Shown: positions 35,403-44,066 of the stretch, piece by piece | How positions within the stretch are numbered: position 1 is the stretch's first letter | Layout of the letters: every line of letters begins with the position of its first letter | Origin: Criblamydia sequanensis CRIB-18 | Lineage (GTDB): Bacteria > Chlamydiota > Chlamydiia > Chlamydiales > Criblamydiaceae | Length of the DNA: 64,000 nucleotides | Assembly: GCF_000750955.1 (NCBI RefSeq) | Contig: NZ_CCEJ010000008.1 | Span: 186,001 to 250,000 of the forward strand | Reading direction: 5' to 3' | Notes under the pieces: generated by a model | What the model was told of the DNA's origin: nothing | Databases searched by the model: none | What the model saw: only the letters and a program-made list of their open reading frames with translations | Program-made: the position numbers and the translations under genes

Positions 35403-36896
35403 TTAAGGCGCAAAAATCACTTGATCTAGACGCTTTCTAAAGATGTCATGAGGCGAGACTAAAGCTGCTCTTCCTTCATGGGTTTCAACTTGAGATTCAG
35501 CGTTTCCTCTTTCCCAAAGCGCAAGTCCTTTTAAGAGTTCTTGAGTCAGCTCCTCCTCGCTCATTTCAACTTTAGCGCCTTTAGCATCCGAGTGGATAAA
35601 TATTTGACCTTCGGCGACTTCGTTGACTTCAAATGAGGTGATTCCGCCGGCTCCATAAATACCAAAATCAGCTCGTTTCATAGCCGGGGCCATTTCTTTA
35701 TCGCTTTGGAAGCCCATTGGGATAATAGATAGATTATCCGGAAAGGTGCCTTCGATTTGTTTGACATCAATCAAGTCTATAAGTTGTTTAAAGAGAGTAT
35801 TCTCATTTGGAATATGGCGTCCAGAAGCTACAAATAGATGAAACTTTCTTCTCTCTTCGCCTTCTCTTACCATGGTGTTTGATTGATTCACCATATCAAT
35901 CAAGTCATTGACATAAGCTTTTGTGGCTTCGATGTTAGCCTGGCTTCCAATTGTGATCAACCCGACTGTATCTTCAGGGTTTACCGTATAAGAAAGCCTT
36001 CTGTAGGTTTCTTCAACCGGAATTCCATTCGGGCCAAGAACGTTTGTTTTTTCTTCTTTGGGGATATCTTCCTCTTTAAAAATGGAAATAGACTTAAGAA
36101 GGGCAAGTTCTTCATCGGAGTTGATTTTAACCCCTAATTCCTGAGGAACAGGTTGAGAGGCTATTTGTTCAAAAGCTGGTCTAAGAGGGGGTTTAATATA
36201 TTCTACTTGACCCGGATCCAAACCAAAATGTTCTTTCCACCAATCGTTTACCCTCGAGTTATAGTCATTTTCACTCTCGCCTTCTTTTGGTTTAAAAGGA
36301 GGCGTGGCAAGAAGAGTATAGATAGATCTATCCGCTTGGCTTAAACCAGGCGCAAAGTGTATGGCTTCCTTGGGCAAATCTGTCATGACCTTCAAGACCC
36401 GAACATGAGTATTAAAGAGAAAATTTGCAAGCCTTGCAGCTTTAATAACAGCCCCTGTGCCAATAGGCTGAGTATCGATAATTTGAGTGATTTTTCTGTC
36501 TCGTAGAAGGGTAATAAAAGTCTTAATAAAGATAGGAATAAAGAAAATATAATCGGCTAAGACATTATAGGGGATCAAGCCTAAGAATTTACCTCTGACT
36601 AAAGCTTCTTGTTTTGCGACATCTCCGGCTCTTTTGGCATCATCCCAAGCTCTTTCTACTTTGGAAGCTACGAAGGTTGGAAGAAAAGTGCTTCTTAGGA
36701 TGTCGGCTTGTTGAAACTCATTGCCTTCTTCAGCGGATTGTGAAAATTTAAATCGAATGGCATCTGCCATTGCCTTATGGCCGCCGCCGGCGCCGTTTGA
36801 AATTCCGTAGGTATGGCCTTTAAAAGGCTTACCGTCACGTATTCCATCTACCCAGTTTAATTCAGTTGTTTTTGGCCCGTTTATTATATTTTGCAT
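35403..36896 (-). CDS. MGDG-synthase/MurG-like glycosyltransferase-fold protein
   Basis: 497 residues. GISNGAGGGHKAMADAIR (~residue 32) resembles the glycine-rich loop of monogalactosyldiacylglycerol synthases and other GT-B enzymes (GxGHxxAA). Towards the C-terminus ADFGIYGAGGITSFEVNEVA resembles the nucleotide-sugar loop of that fold. A hydrophobic patch (YIFFIPIFIKTFITLL, ~115-130) could touch a membrane. Role by inference: glycolipid synthesis or host-lipid modification. The substrate is unknown and the match is motif-level only. The upstream 156 bp to the FKBP gene contains no other ORF. Confidence 0.6.
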   Translation of the reverse strand: MQNIINGPKTTELNWVDGIRDGKPFKGHTYGISNGAGGGHKAMADAIRFKFSQSAEEGNEFQQADILRSTFLPTFVASKVERAWDDAKRAGDVAKQEALVRGKFLGLIPYNVLADYIFFIPIFIKTFITLLRDRKITQIIDTQPIGTGAVIKAARLANFLFNTHVRVLKVMTDLPKEAIHFAPGLSQADRSIYTLLATPPFKPKEGESENDYNSRVNDWWKEHFGLDPGQVEYIKPPLRPAFEQIASQPVPQELGVKINSDEELALLKSISIFKEEDIPKEEKTNVLGPNGIPVEETYRRLSYTVNPEDTVGLITIGSQANIEATKAYVNDLIDMVNQSNTMVREGEERRKFHLFVASGRHIPNENTLFKQLIDLIDVKQIEGTFPDNLSIIPMGFQSDKEMAPAMKRADFGIYGAGGITSFEVNEVAEGQIFIHSDAKGAKVEMSEEELTQELLKGLALWERGNAESQVETHEGRAALVSPHDIFRKRLDQVIFAP

Positions 36897-37052
36897 AAGA
36901 AATCCTTGTCTTCAGGCAAATTATCAAGATAATTAAAACATAGTATTATTAAGATAAATTAAAGAATAATCTTGAAAAATTAACAATCACTTTTATCATC
37001 CTTCGCTTGAGGATAATGTTCAATTATGATTACCTCAAATCAAGAGTAAAAC

Positions 37053-37496
37053 ATGGGATTTCTAATGAACGAAGTCAAAAAGGGCAGCCTGGTAAAGATC
37101 CATTATGCGGGAAGGCTTGAAGACGGGTCTTCTTTTGATTCAACTCAAGGGAAAAAGCCCCTCGAATTTAAAGTTGGAGGCGGACAGGTTTTCCCGGCAT
37201 TTGAAAAAGAGCTGATCGGTTTAAAAGAAGGGGATAAGAAAAGTTTTACCCTTAAACCCGAAGACGCCTACGGATTTAGCCGTGAAGAGCTTATTGTGGA
37301 AGTTTTAAGAAGAAATCTACCTCAGGATCTAAGCCCGCACGTCGGACAGCAAATAGAGATTAAACAGAAAAAAACGGGAAAGATCACTCAAGCTGAGATT
37401 ATAAGACTTTCGGAAAATAGCGTCACAATCAACGCCAATCATCCCCTTGCAGATAAAACGCTTCATTTTGATGTTGAAATCGTATCTATTCAATAG
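37053..37496 (+). CDS. FKBP-type peptidyl-prolyl isomerase (SlyD/FkpB-like)
   Basis: 147 residues. KGSLVKIHYAGRLEDGSSFD at the N-terminus and the insert-in-flap pattern (LKEGDKKSFTLKPEDAYGF) are those of SlyD/FkpB-type prolyl isomerases, which also chaperone folding. The C-terminus NHPLADKTLHFDVEIVSI is the family end; the His-rich SlyD tail is absent. Start is either the ATG at 37053 or the one at 37065. The stop codon overlaps the ribosome binding site of the next gene. Confidence 0.93.
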   Translation: MGFLMNEVKKGSLVKIHYAGRLEDGSSFDSTQGKKPLEFKVGGGQVFPAFEKELIGLKEGDKKSFTLKPEDAYGFSREELIVEVLRRNLPQDLSPHVGQQIEIKQKKTGKITQAEIIRLSENSVTINANHPLADKTLHFDVEIVSIQ

Positions 37497-37506
37497 AGGT
37501 CATTAT

Positions 37507-37809
37507 ATGAAAATTTTTTTAATGCTTATTTTGGGATTTACCTTCAGCGCCTCTTTTAGCGAAGGAGTGTGTCATAAATGCGAGGTCATCCGCGAAAAAA
37601 ATAAACATCTGCCCCCTCCTGAATTTGAGTTTTATGATGATTACCTAAAAGCTGAGAAAGAAAAAAAAGTTTCAGCTTTTGATTTCTCTGATGATTCCGA
37701 AAAAGCTGATAAAGATAAGAAAGTTTCAGCTAAGCCAAAAGAGGCGGTAAAGAAAGAAAAAACCGGCATTAGGCGTTCTAAAGAAAAAAATTCCGTTGAG
37801 GAGTCTTAA
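37507..37809 (+). CDS. Small secreted Lys/Asp-rich protein with a CxxC pair
   Basis: Start set at the ATG at 37507 since AGAGG at the FKBP stop precedes it by about nine bases and the protein then begins with a signal peptide (IFLMLILGFTFSASFSEG). 100 residues. The mature part begins with VCHKCEVIREKN (a CxxC) and continues in charged, repeat-like blocks (KAEKEKKVSAFDFSDDSEKA / DKDKKVSAKPKE). No known family. Context: between an FKBP and a SET gene, probably one operon. Confidence 0.6.
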   Translation: MKIFLMLILGFTFSASFSEGVCHKCEVIREKNKHLPPPEFEFYDDYLKAEKEKKVSAFDFSDDSEKADKDKKVSAKPKEAVKKEKTGIRRSKEKNSVEES

Positions 37810-37817
37810 AGATAGGC

Positions 37818-38486
37818 TTGTTAAAAGAGAATTATTTTCCGGAGCCTTTACCCTACGATCCTGAATTCAAAAAGGCTCGGGAAATCAAGATAGCCTTTAA
37901 ATGGGATAAACTTGCACGCCGTGTAAGGGTAAAGGAATTTGAAAAGTTAACCCATGTCAATTATATCGACCATTTGGCCTTCCCGAGCCGAAAATTCTGC
38001 TACGAATTAATTAATGAGATTAAAAAAGGGTTTGACGAAGGCGAGATCGATAAGCAGGCCGAGTGGTTTGGGTTTCAGTATAGAAATGAGCTTTTGCAAG
38101 GAAAAGTCGCCGATGTTTCGATCCGTTTTATTCACGATCGCATAGGCTTTGGGGTTTTTGCGGATTCCCCTTTAAAGCCTGGGGAGTTTATAGGCGAATA
38201 TGTGGGAATGATTTTGAAGGTCAGCCGCTATTTTTCCTCTTATATCAACCCCTATTGTTTTCGATATCCTTTAAATAAAAAATTATTTAACTACACAATC
38301 GATGCCGAATCTTTCGCAAATGAAGTCAGTTTTATTAATCATTCGAAGTCGCCTAATGCGGAATCCATTATCACTTTAAATCATCATCTTCTGCATATTG
38401 TCATTAGAGCCATTAGACCGATTGAAACAGGCGAAGAAATTACGTTCGATTACGGGAATGATTTTCTGGACGACTCTCTACGATAA
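37818..38486 (+). CDS. SET-domain protein (candidate lysine methyltransferase, NUE-like)
   Basis: 222 residues. The C-terminal half is a SET domain: IGFGVFADSPLKPGEFIGEY (~residue 111), SFINHSKSPNAE (the NHS SAM/knot motif, ~171) and EEITFDYGND (~210), with the catalytic Tyr in FDYG. SET enzymes methylate lysines. The chlamydial SET protein NUE (CT737) is secreted and acts on host histones; this one may be related, but it could equally act on bacterial histone-like proteins. The start is TTG, 9 bp after the previous stop; no Sec signal. Highly likely in one operon with 37053-37809. Confidence 0.88.
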   Translation: MLKENYFPEPLPYDPEFKKAREIKIAFKWDKLARRVRVKEFEKLTHVNYIDHLAFPSRKFCYELINEIKKGFDEGEIDKQAEWFGFQYRNELLQGKVADVSIRFIHDRIGFGVFADSPLKPGEFIGEYVGMILKVSRYFSSYINPYCFRYPLNKKLFNYTIDAESFANEVSFINHSKSPNAESIITLNHHLLHIVIRAIRPIETGEEITFDYGNDFLDDSLR

Positions 38487-38601
38487 ATTCATATTTATTG
38501 AAATTTTAAAAATAAAAATTTATTAATAAGTTAAATTACCATCATCCCCCTTGAATTTTTACCTAAAAAGACTTTTATAACTTTCATAAGTAGAGGTTGT
38601 T

Positions 38602-39684
38602 ATGGCTAAAAAAATAAAAGGTTACGCAGCAAAATCAGAAAAATCACCCCTTGCCCCCTTTACTTTTGAGAGAAGAGACGTTCTCGAAAACGATGTTCAA
38701 ATAGAAATCTTGTTTTGCGGCATCTGCCATTCGGATCTACACTCTGCCCGAAATGAATGGAAAAACACTCTTTACCCTATTGTCCCGGGACATGAAATCG
38801 TCGGAAAAGTGACCGCTGTCGGCTCTAAGGTTAAATCTTTTAAGGTTGGAGACTTGGCTGCGGTTGGCTGTCTTGTGGATTCTTGCAGGACTTGCTCTTA
38901 TTGCGAGCAAAGCTTAGAGCAATACTGCGAAAACGGGTTTGTTTTAACCTATAATGGCATCGATAAGCGGCATGGAAACTCGATTACTTATGGAGGTTAT
39001 TCCACTCAAATTATTGTGGACGAAAAGTTTGTTCTTCATGTCCCTAAAAAATTCAAAGAGAAGGATCTTCCGGGCGTTGCCCCCTTACTTTGCGCAGGAA
39101 TTACAACCTATTCACCCTTGAAGCATTGGAAAGTTGGAAAAAACTCAAAAGTCGGTGTGGTGGGTCTTGGCGGTCTTGGCCATATGGCTATTAAATTGGC
39201 TCATGCCATGGGCGCAAAAGTCGTTCTTTTTACTACTTCAAAAAATAAAGTTGAGGATGCCAAACGACTTGGAGCTGATGAAGTGGTTCTCTCAAAAGAT
39301 GCGAACGAAATGAAAAAACATCTTAGATCCTTTGATTTTATTATAAATACAGTTGCCGCAGCCCACAATCTCGACCCGTATATCGAGCTTTTAAAAAGCG
39401 ATGGAACGCTATGTCTTGTGGGCGCCCCGCCTACTCCTCACCCTTCTCCTAATGTCACTAATTTGATTTTCGGAAGAAGAAGCCTTGCCGGATCTTTAAT
39501 CGGAGGTTTAAAAGAGACGCAAGAAATGCTCGACTTTTGCGCCGAGCATAGCATCACTTCCGACATTGAAATCATTCCCATCCAGAAAATTAACGAAGCG
39601 TATGAACGTATGCTGAAAAGCGATGTAAAGTACCGTTTTGTGATTGATAGCGCCTCTTTCAAAAATGAGGCCCTAGAGGCCTAA
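38602..39684 (+). CDS. Zinc-dependent NAD(P)+ alcohol dehydrogenase (CAD/YahK type)
   Basis: 360 residues, medium-chain dehydrogenase. Catalytic zinc site: CGICHSDLH and GHEIVGKV. Structural zinc cysteines: CRTCSYCEQSLEQYC. Coenzyme loop: VGLGGLGHMAIKLAHAMGA. The layout fits YahK/cinnamyl-alcohol-type aldehyde reductases. AGAGG five bases before the ATG. Its 3' end overlaps the convergent tpx gene by 12 bp. Confidence 0.95.
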   Translation: MAKKIKGYAAKSEKSPLAPFTFERRDVLENDVQIEILFCGICHSDLHSARNEWKNTLYPIVPGHEIVGKVTAVGSKVKSFKVGDLAAVGCLVDSCRTCSYCEQSLEQYCENGFVLTYNGIDKRHGNSITYGGYSTQIIVDEKFVLHVPKKFKEKDLPGVAPLLCAGITTYSPLKHWKVGKNSKVGVVGLGGLGHMAIKLAHAMGAKVVLFTTSKNKVEDAKRLGADEVVLSKDANEMKKHLRSFDFIINTVAAAHNLDPYIELLKSDGTLCLVGAPPTPHPSPNVTNLIFGRRSLAGSLIGGLKETQEMLDFCAEHSITSDIEIIPIQKINEAYERMLKSDVKYRFVIDSASFKNEALEA

Positions 39685-40167
39685 TGCTTTTAGAGCAGCG
39701 TCGTAATTGGGTTCATGTGTAATTTCAGGGACCTTTTCGATGTACAAGACTTTATTGTTTTTATCAAGCAATACGACTACCCTCGACAGGAGGTTCGCTA
39801 AAGGACCGTCTTGCATGAGGACGCCGTAATCTTCCCCAAAAGAGCTTCTAAAAGCCGATAAGGTTTTTCCATTCTCAATTCCGGAGGCTTTGCAAAAGCG
39901 ATCTTGAGCAAAAGGAAGATCCATTGAGATGTTTACAAGAAGAACTTCTTTTCCTTTAAGTTTGTCATTAAATTTTTTGGCAGAGGTGCTGCAAACATTG
40001 GTATCCAAGCTTGGAACAATATTAAGAACTTTAGCGACAGGACCTAAATCCGCAAGGGAAATTTCGCTTAAGTCCGCTTGAGTCAGATTAAAATCAGGCG
40101 CTTTTTGACCCACTTCCAAGGGCTTTCCTTTAAGATGAATCGTTTTACCTTTAAATGTTAATGTCAT
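39673..40167 (-). CDS. tpx: Thiol peroxidase Tpx
   Basis: 164 residues, atypical 2-Cys peroxiredoxin. Peroxidatic Cys59 in SLDTNVCSTSAKKF and resolving Cys92 in DRFCKASGIEN. The N-terminus TLTFKGKTIHLKGK and Thr in SLDT fit the Tpx family. Reduces lipid or hydrogen peroxides using thioredoxin. It diverges from the suhB-like gene, with about 70-90 bp between. Confidence 0.96.
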   Translation of the reverse strand: MTLTFKGKTIHLKGKPLEVGQKAPDFNLTQADLSEISLADLGPVAKVLNIVPSLDTNVCSTSAKKFNDKLKGKEVLLVNISMDLPFAQDRFCKASGIENGKTLSAFRSSFGEDYGVLMQDGPLANLLSRVVVLLDKNNKVLYIEKVPEITHEPNYDAALKALGL

Positions 40168-40256
40168 AAGAAATTCTCCGCTTGACTTGCAATTAAACCC
40201 GTTATCTCGGTAGGGTTATCTTAGCAAGTTTACCCATATTGATCAAAAAAATAAGC

Positions 40257-41078
40257 ATGAATATCAATTTAGAAAAAGCCCTTGCAATTGCTGAAAAGGC
40301 CTCGATGGAAGGCGGTAAAATTCTTCTCAACCATTTTGGAAAACTTGAAAATGTTAGAGAAAAAAGCATTCAGGGAGATCTTGTTACAGAAGCTGATAAC
40401 GCTTCGGAATATGCTATAACAACAATCATTAAAAAACATTTCCCCTCTCATCCTATCATCGGCGAAGAAGGCGGTTTAATTCCATCGAAAGATACGGATT
40501 ACCTTTGGGCCATCGACCCTTTGGATGGGACGACAAACTACACCCATCAAATGCCTGTTTTTGCCATATCAATCGGGCTTCTTTATAAGATGGAGCCGGT
40601 TGTAGGCCTTGTCTATAACCCCATTACAAACGAATTATTCAAAGCTATAAAAGAAAAAGGGGCTTACTTAAATGATAGGCAGCTTTTTGTAACCAAAACA
40701 GAAACCCTTTCGAAAAGTCTTCTTGCCACCGGGTTTGCTTATGATAGACGTGACACAAAAGATAATAATTACTTAGAATTTTGCTATTTAACGAGCATCA
40801 CTCATGGTGTCCGAAGAGGTGGCTCAGCGGCTTTAGACTTGGCTTTTGTTGCAGCAGGAAGGTATGACGGCTTTTGGGAAAGGGGTCTTAAAATTTGGGA
40901 TATAGCAGCCGGCGCTCTTCTTGTTAAGGAAGCCTTTGGCTCCTTGTCTTCTTATGAAAATGGTCCGATAGATCTTGAAACCGGAAGAATCTTGGCAACT
41001 AACGGGCTCCTTCATAATGAGCTCTCAGAAACTTTAATCCGTGTTCGCCAAGAATACCCTCCTATCCTATTTAGATAG
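40257..41078 (+). CDS. suhB: Inositol-monophosphatase family phosphatase (SuhB-like)
   Basis: About 273 residues. Mg2+-binding motifs GEEGG, then WAIDPLDGTTNY (DPLDGTTN signature) and WERGLKIWDIAAGALLVKEA near the C-terminus (WDxAAG). Dephosphorylates inositol-1-phosphate or a related sugar phosphate, or acts as an RNA-processing factor as SuhB does. Start set at the ATG at 40257; a TTG at 40239 would add six residues. No clear ribosome site for either. Ends 3 bp before the convergent nhaC. Confidence 0.9.
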   Translation: MNINLEKALAIAEKASMEGGKILLNHFGKLENVREKSIQGDLVTEADNASEYAITTIIKKHFPSHPIIGEEGGLIPSKDTDYLWAIDPLDGTTNYTHQMPVFAISIGLLYKMEPVVGLVYNPITNELFKAIKEKGAYLNDRQLFVTKTETLSKSLLATGFAYDRRDTKDNNYLEFCYLTSITHGVRRGGSAALDLAFVAAGRYDGFWERGLKIWDIAAGALLVKEAFGSLSSYENGPIDLETGRILATNGLLHNELSETLIRVRQEYPPILFR

Positions 41079-41080
41079 AA

Positions 41081-42742
41081 TTATTCCGTTTCATTCAAAA
41101 CCAACGCTTCTTCACCCTTTTTGCAGTTTAAATAATGCATGAGGAAGAGTAGGGATAGGCTGATTGAAATGGCGACTCCCATAGAGACAAGAAGCGTTTG
41201 AAGAGGCGAAAACGAGACGCTTAAAAACCCGGCTGCAAGAAAAGCGAAAGAGCTTCCGGCAAATATGGGCAGCGCATAAAACCCTTGGGATTTCACGTGA
41301 TCCCATAAATCCGATCCTGAACTTGAAGTTGCCATAATGGTGGTGTCCGATATTAAGGAGATATGGTCTCCGCAAACAGCCCCTGATAGGATGGCGCCAA
41401 AAACAGGAAGAAGGATCGGCAATTCCTCGATAGTAGAGGGAATAGCTGCTCTTTCAAGGCCCATAACCATAGGAATGGCAATCGGGAAGAGGATGGCGGC
41501 TGTTGCCCAAGAACTGCCAAGAGACAAGGAAATAATCGTGGCGTTCCAGAAGAGGATAAGCGGTAATAGAACAAGAGGGACCGAATCCACAATTAACGAA
41601 GCGATCCATTGGCCTGTTTGCAAGTCTTGCCTAAGCAAGCCCCCCATAGTCCAGGCAAGTAAAAGAATCGCGTTGACAGGAAGCATTAACCAAATGCCGC
41701 TTCGATATACTTTTAAGAGGTCCTTTGCATAAAATTTTTGGCTCAACCTAAAGTAGAGGGAGGAAGCGATAAGAGAGGTCATGCCGGATAAAAATAATAC
41801 GAGCGAAATAGGGGCCTCTCTTAAGGCGACAAGAAAGTCATTTTGGCCGCCCATTAAAAAGAAACCGCCGCAATAAAGAAGAAAAAGAGGCATTGAAAAA
41901 AGCAGGGAGCCAATAGGAATGAAAAAGTCTAAAAGCCTGGATTCCCGCCCGCCCAAGTGAGCGCCTTTCGCGATTGAAAAATCAAGTTTTTTGCCGCCAA
42001 GCAAGTCTCCTGTCGTTTGTGCAAGCGCTTCATGCTCATTCATTAACCCGAAGCTGAGCTCTTTCCTGACAATAACCCAAACGGCGATAACAAGCGCTAT
42101 TGAGTAAAAGACATAGGGCAGAATATTTAAATAAAGAGAGTAAGGGCTTGCTAAAACAAGGGTGTTTTTATCTTCAAGATAGCCCACGCCATTTTCTGTT
42201 AAAAATCCTAAAATTGCAGCCGCCCAGCTTGAAATTGGAGTAAGCATGGTTAAAGGAGCCGCCATAGAGTCGGTTAAAAAAGCAAGTTTGATTCTTGGGA
42301 TTTTAAAGCGGTCAGTGAGCGGCCTTAAGACAGAACCAACGGTTAGGCTGCTTAAATAATCATCCATTGAAAGGCAATGAGACATGATAAGAGAACCTGT
42401 CTCTGCAGATTTCTTGCTTTTAACCGATTTTTCAGCAAAAGAAACGAAGGCGTTTGCCGAATCGGATAGCCGAATCATTTCAATTAATACGCCCAAGGAC
42501 AAAACAAAGAGCATAATAAGAAGATTGCTTGAAGAGGTGAGCTTCTCTAATGAAAATAGGTTCGTGACCTGGGAATTTTCGAAAATACGTCCGAAAGTTA
42601 AAATTAGAGAGTCAATTGGAGCAAAGCCCGAGGCGATAAAAGCAGCGGTTAAAACCCCTAAAAAAAGGGCAAGACGGATTTTTTTTGTCCAAAAACCAAC
42701 AATAAAAACAACAACGGGCGGTATTAAGGATAATCCGGACAT
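41081..42742 (-). CDS. nhaC: Na+/H+ antiporter, NhaC family
   Basis: 553 residues, about 12 membrane helices. SLSLGSSWATAAILFPIAIP and GAVCGDHISLISDTTIMATS are the two hallmark regions of the NhaC family (GDH...SDTT). Exchanges Na+ for H+ across the inner membrane. It lies 3 bp from the suhB-like gene end to end, divergent from licD. Confidence 0.93.
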   Translation of the reverse strand: MSGLSLIPPVVVFIVGFWTKKIRLALFLGVLTAAFIASGFAPIDSLILTFGRIFENSQVTNLFSLEKLTSSSNLLIMLFVLSLGVLIEMIRLSDSANAFVSFAEKSVKSKKSAETGSLIMSHCLSMDDYLSSLTVGSVLRPLTDRFKIPRIKLAFLTDSMAAPLTMLTPISSWAAAILGFLTENGVGYLEDKNTLVLASPYSLYLNILPYVFYSIALVIAVWVIVRKELSFGLMNEHEALAQTTGDLLGGKKLDFSIAKGAHLGGRESRLLDFFIPIGSLLFSMPLFLLYCGGFFLMGGQNDFLVALREAPISLVLFLSGMTSLIASSLYFRLSQKFYAKDLLKVYRSGIWLMLPVNAILLLAWTMGGLLRQDLQTGQWIASLIVDSVPLVLLPLILFWNATIISLSLGSSWATAAILFPIAIPMVMGLERAAIPSTIEELPILLPVFGAILSGAVCGDHISLISDTTIMATSSSGSDLWDHVKSQGFYALPIFAGSSFAFLAAGFLSVSFSPLQTLLVSMGVAISISLSLLFLMHYLNCKKGEEALVLNETE

Positions 42743-42888
42743 TCAGACCTTGCAAAAGTTTAAATTTGTCTAAGAATTTATTTTGCATCTTTCCATACTA
42801 TAAGATAAAAAAGATGTAAATTTTATAACTTAATTAAAGTTTTTCCTTTAAATTTTATCAAAGATTTTTGTTTGCTTCAAGGATAAAT

Positions 42889-43629
42889 ATGACTTTCACG
42901 AAAAAAAGCCTTTCCCTCTTTTTAACTATTTTTTCAATCTGCTCGCCTCTTCCTTCGTTTTCTAACAATGAACCCTTTGAAACCGAAAAAAGTCTTCCTC
43001 ATGTCCCTAAAGAAGAGGTGGGGAAAATGTATGATTTACTTCTAAAAACTTTGCCCATCCTGGAAGAAAAAGGGGTTTGTGTCTTTGCTATGTGCGGAAC
43101 GCTTCTTGGGGCAGTAAGGCATGGTTCTATTATTCCATGGGATGATGACCTTGACTTTGGGATTTTAGAAGAAGAAGAGGACCTTCTTTTGAGCTTGCAG
43201 GAAGAACTCTACGAAAAAGGTCTGATCCTTGCTTCTTTTGGTGGAGGGTATAAAATTTTTTCAAAAGAAGGAGATGCTATTCAAAGACCCGATAATAAAG
43301 GGTTCTATCCTTGGAAATTCCCTTTTATCGATTTTTTTGTGATGAAAGAAGAAGAGGGTCTTATCATTCATAAGAATAAGACCCTAAGGCAAAGATTAAC
43401 TAATGAGTGGTTTCAAGTTAAAGATATCAAGGAAAATTTAAAAAAACTGCCTTTCGGCCCTTTAACTATCCCTGCCCCGAATCGATGGATGGCCTATCTT
43501 AATCGAAACTATGGTCATGACTGGAATACCATCGCCTATAAAGATTACGATCATAAAAATGAGCAAAAGATGCAAAAAAAGATCGTAAGGCTAGTCGATT
43601 TTGAACCGGCAGAGTATGAGCTTCCATAA
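42889..43629 (+). CDS. LicD-family nucleotidyltransferase-fold protein with signal peptide
   Basis: Start chosen at the ATG at 42889 (AAGGAT seven bases upstream) rather than the TTG at 42868. 246 residues. It begins with a signal peptide (SLSLFLTIFSICSPLPSFS). The LicD core is CGTLLGAVRHGSIIPWDDDL (~residue 75), the DDD/ExD site typical for phosphorylcholine transfer, then KFPFIDFFVM. LicD proteins decorate glycans with phosphocholine. Export of such an enzyme is unusual; it may act in the periplasm or outside the cell. Confidence 0.86.
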   Translation: MTFTKKSLSLFLTIFSICSPLPSFSNNEPFETEKSLPHVPKEEVGKMYDLLLKTLPILEEKGVCVFAMCGTLLGAVRHGSIIPWDDDLDFGILEEEEDLLLSLQEELYEKGLILASFGGGYKIFSKEGDAIQRPDNKGFYPWKFPFIDFFVMKEEEGLIIHKNKTLRQRLTNEWFQVKDIKENLKKLPFGPLTIPAPNRWMAYLNRNYGHDWNTIAYKDYDHKNEQKMQKKIVRLVDFEPAEYELP

Positions 43630-44066
43630 TCTTATTTTTCTATGACGGCTTCGTCAGAAAGATTTATCATGGCTGCCGAACCAAAGCAATAGGGTAAATC
43701 CAGTGCTTCCTGCCCAAATGCTGCTATCCCGAAGGCTCGATTTCCTTCGTGTTCAATAGTATGAGGTAATTCTCCCTCGATCACATTTGAACAAGCAGTC
43801 AATTTTAGGTTATGGTCCGCTAGACCGTCCTGTTGATAGAGTCAAGCCTTGCTGAAACTTACATGTATGGTTTAAAATGCTTTTTGGGAGAGATCTAAAA
43901 TGCTAAACATTTCAAGAGTTTGAGGCGTATATCAAAGCTAAAGCCTTAAAAGCTATGACAAGTTTAGGAATGCCATAAAGCAGAAGAAAAGCTGCTTAAA
44001 TCCTATCTCATACCTTCTCATTGATCTGAGTGGCTTATGTAGTATACAAAAAAGCCAAACAAACAT
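43630..44066. other. Intergenic region with gene remnants
   Basis: 437 bp between licD and the fusion gene. The left half carries the 69-codon minus-strand open frame listed separately. The right half (43860-44060) has short open stretches in different frames broken by stops (e.g. FQEFEAYIKAKALKAMTSLG, then RNAIKQKKSC in a shifted frame). I see no RNA gene and no IS end. Confidence 0.4.
43632..43841 (-). pseudogene. Open frame of 69 codons lacking a good start (possible gene fragment)
   Basis: Stop TAA at 43632-43634, open upstream to a TGA at 43842-43844. It has no ATG in a suitable place and no ribosome site. The sequence does not look random: VIEGELPHTIEHEGNRAFGI and FGQEALDLPYCFGSAAMINL. 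It may be the C-terminal end of a truncated gene. No family recognised. Confidence 0.35.

Noticed and set aside
39668-39682. AGGCC-CTAGA-GGCCT palindrome at the adh/tpx overlap as bidirectional terminator
   Set aside because: Only a 5-bp stem, and the bases are coding in both genes; no T tract directly after it.
41337-41732. 131-codon plus-strand ORF inside nhaC
   Set aside because: Shadow of a conserved membrane protein on the opposite strand.
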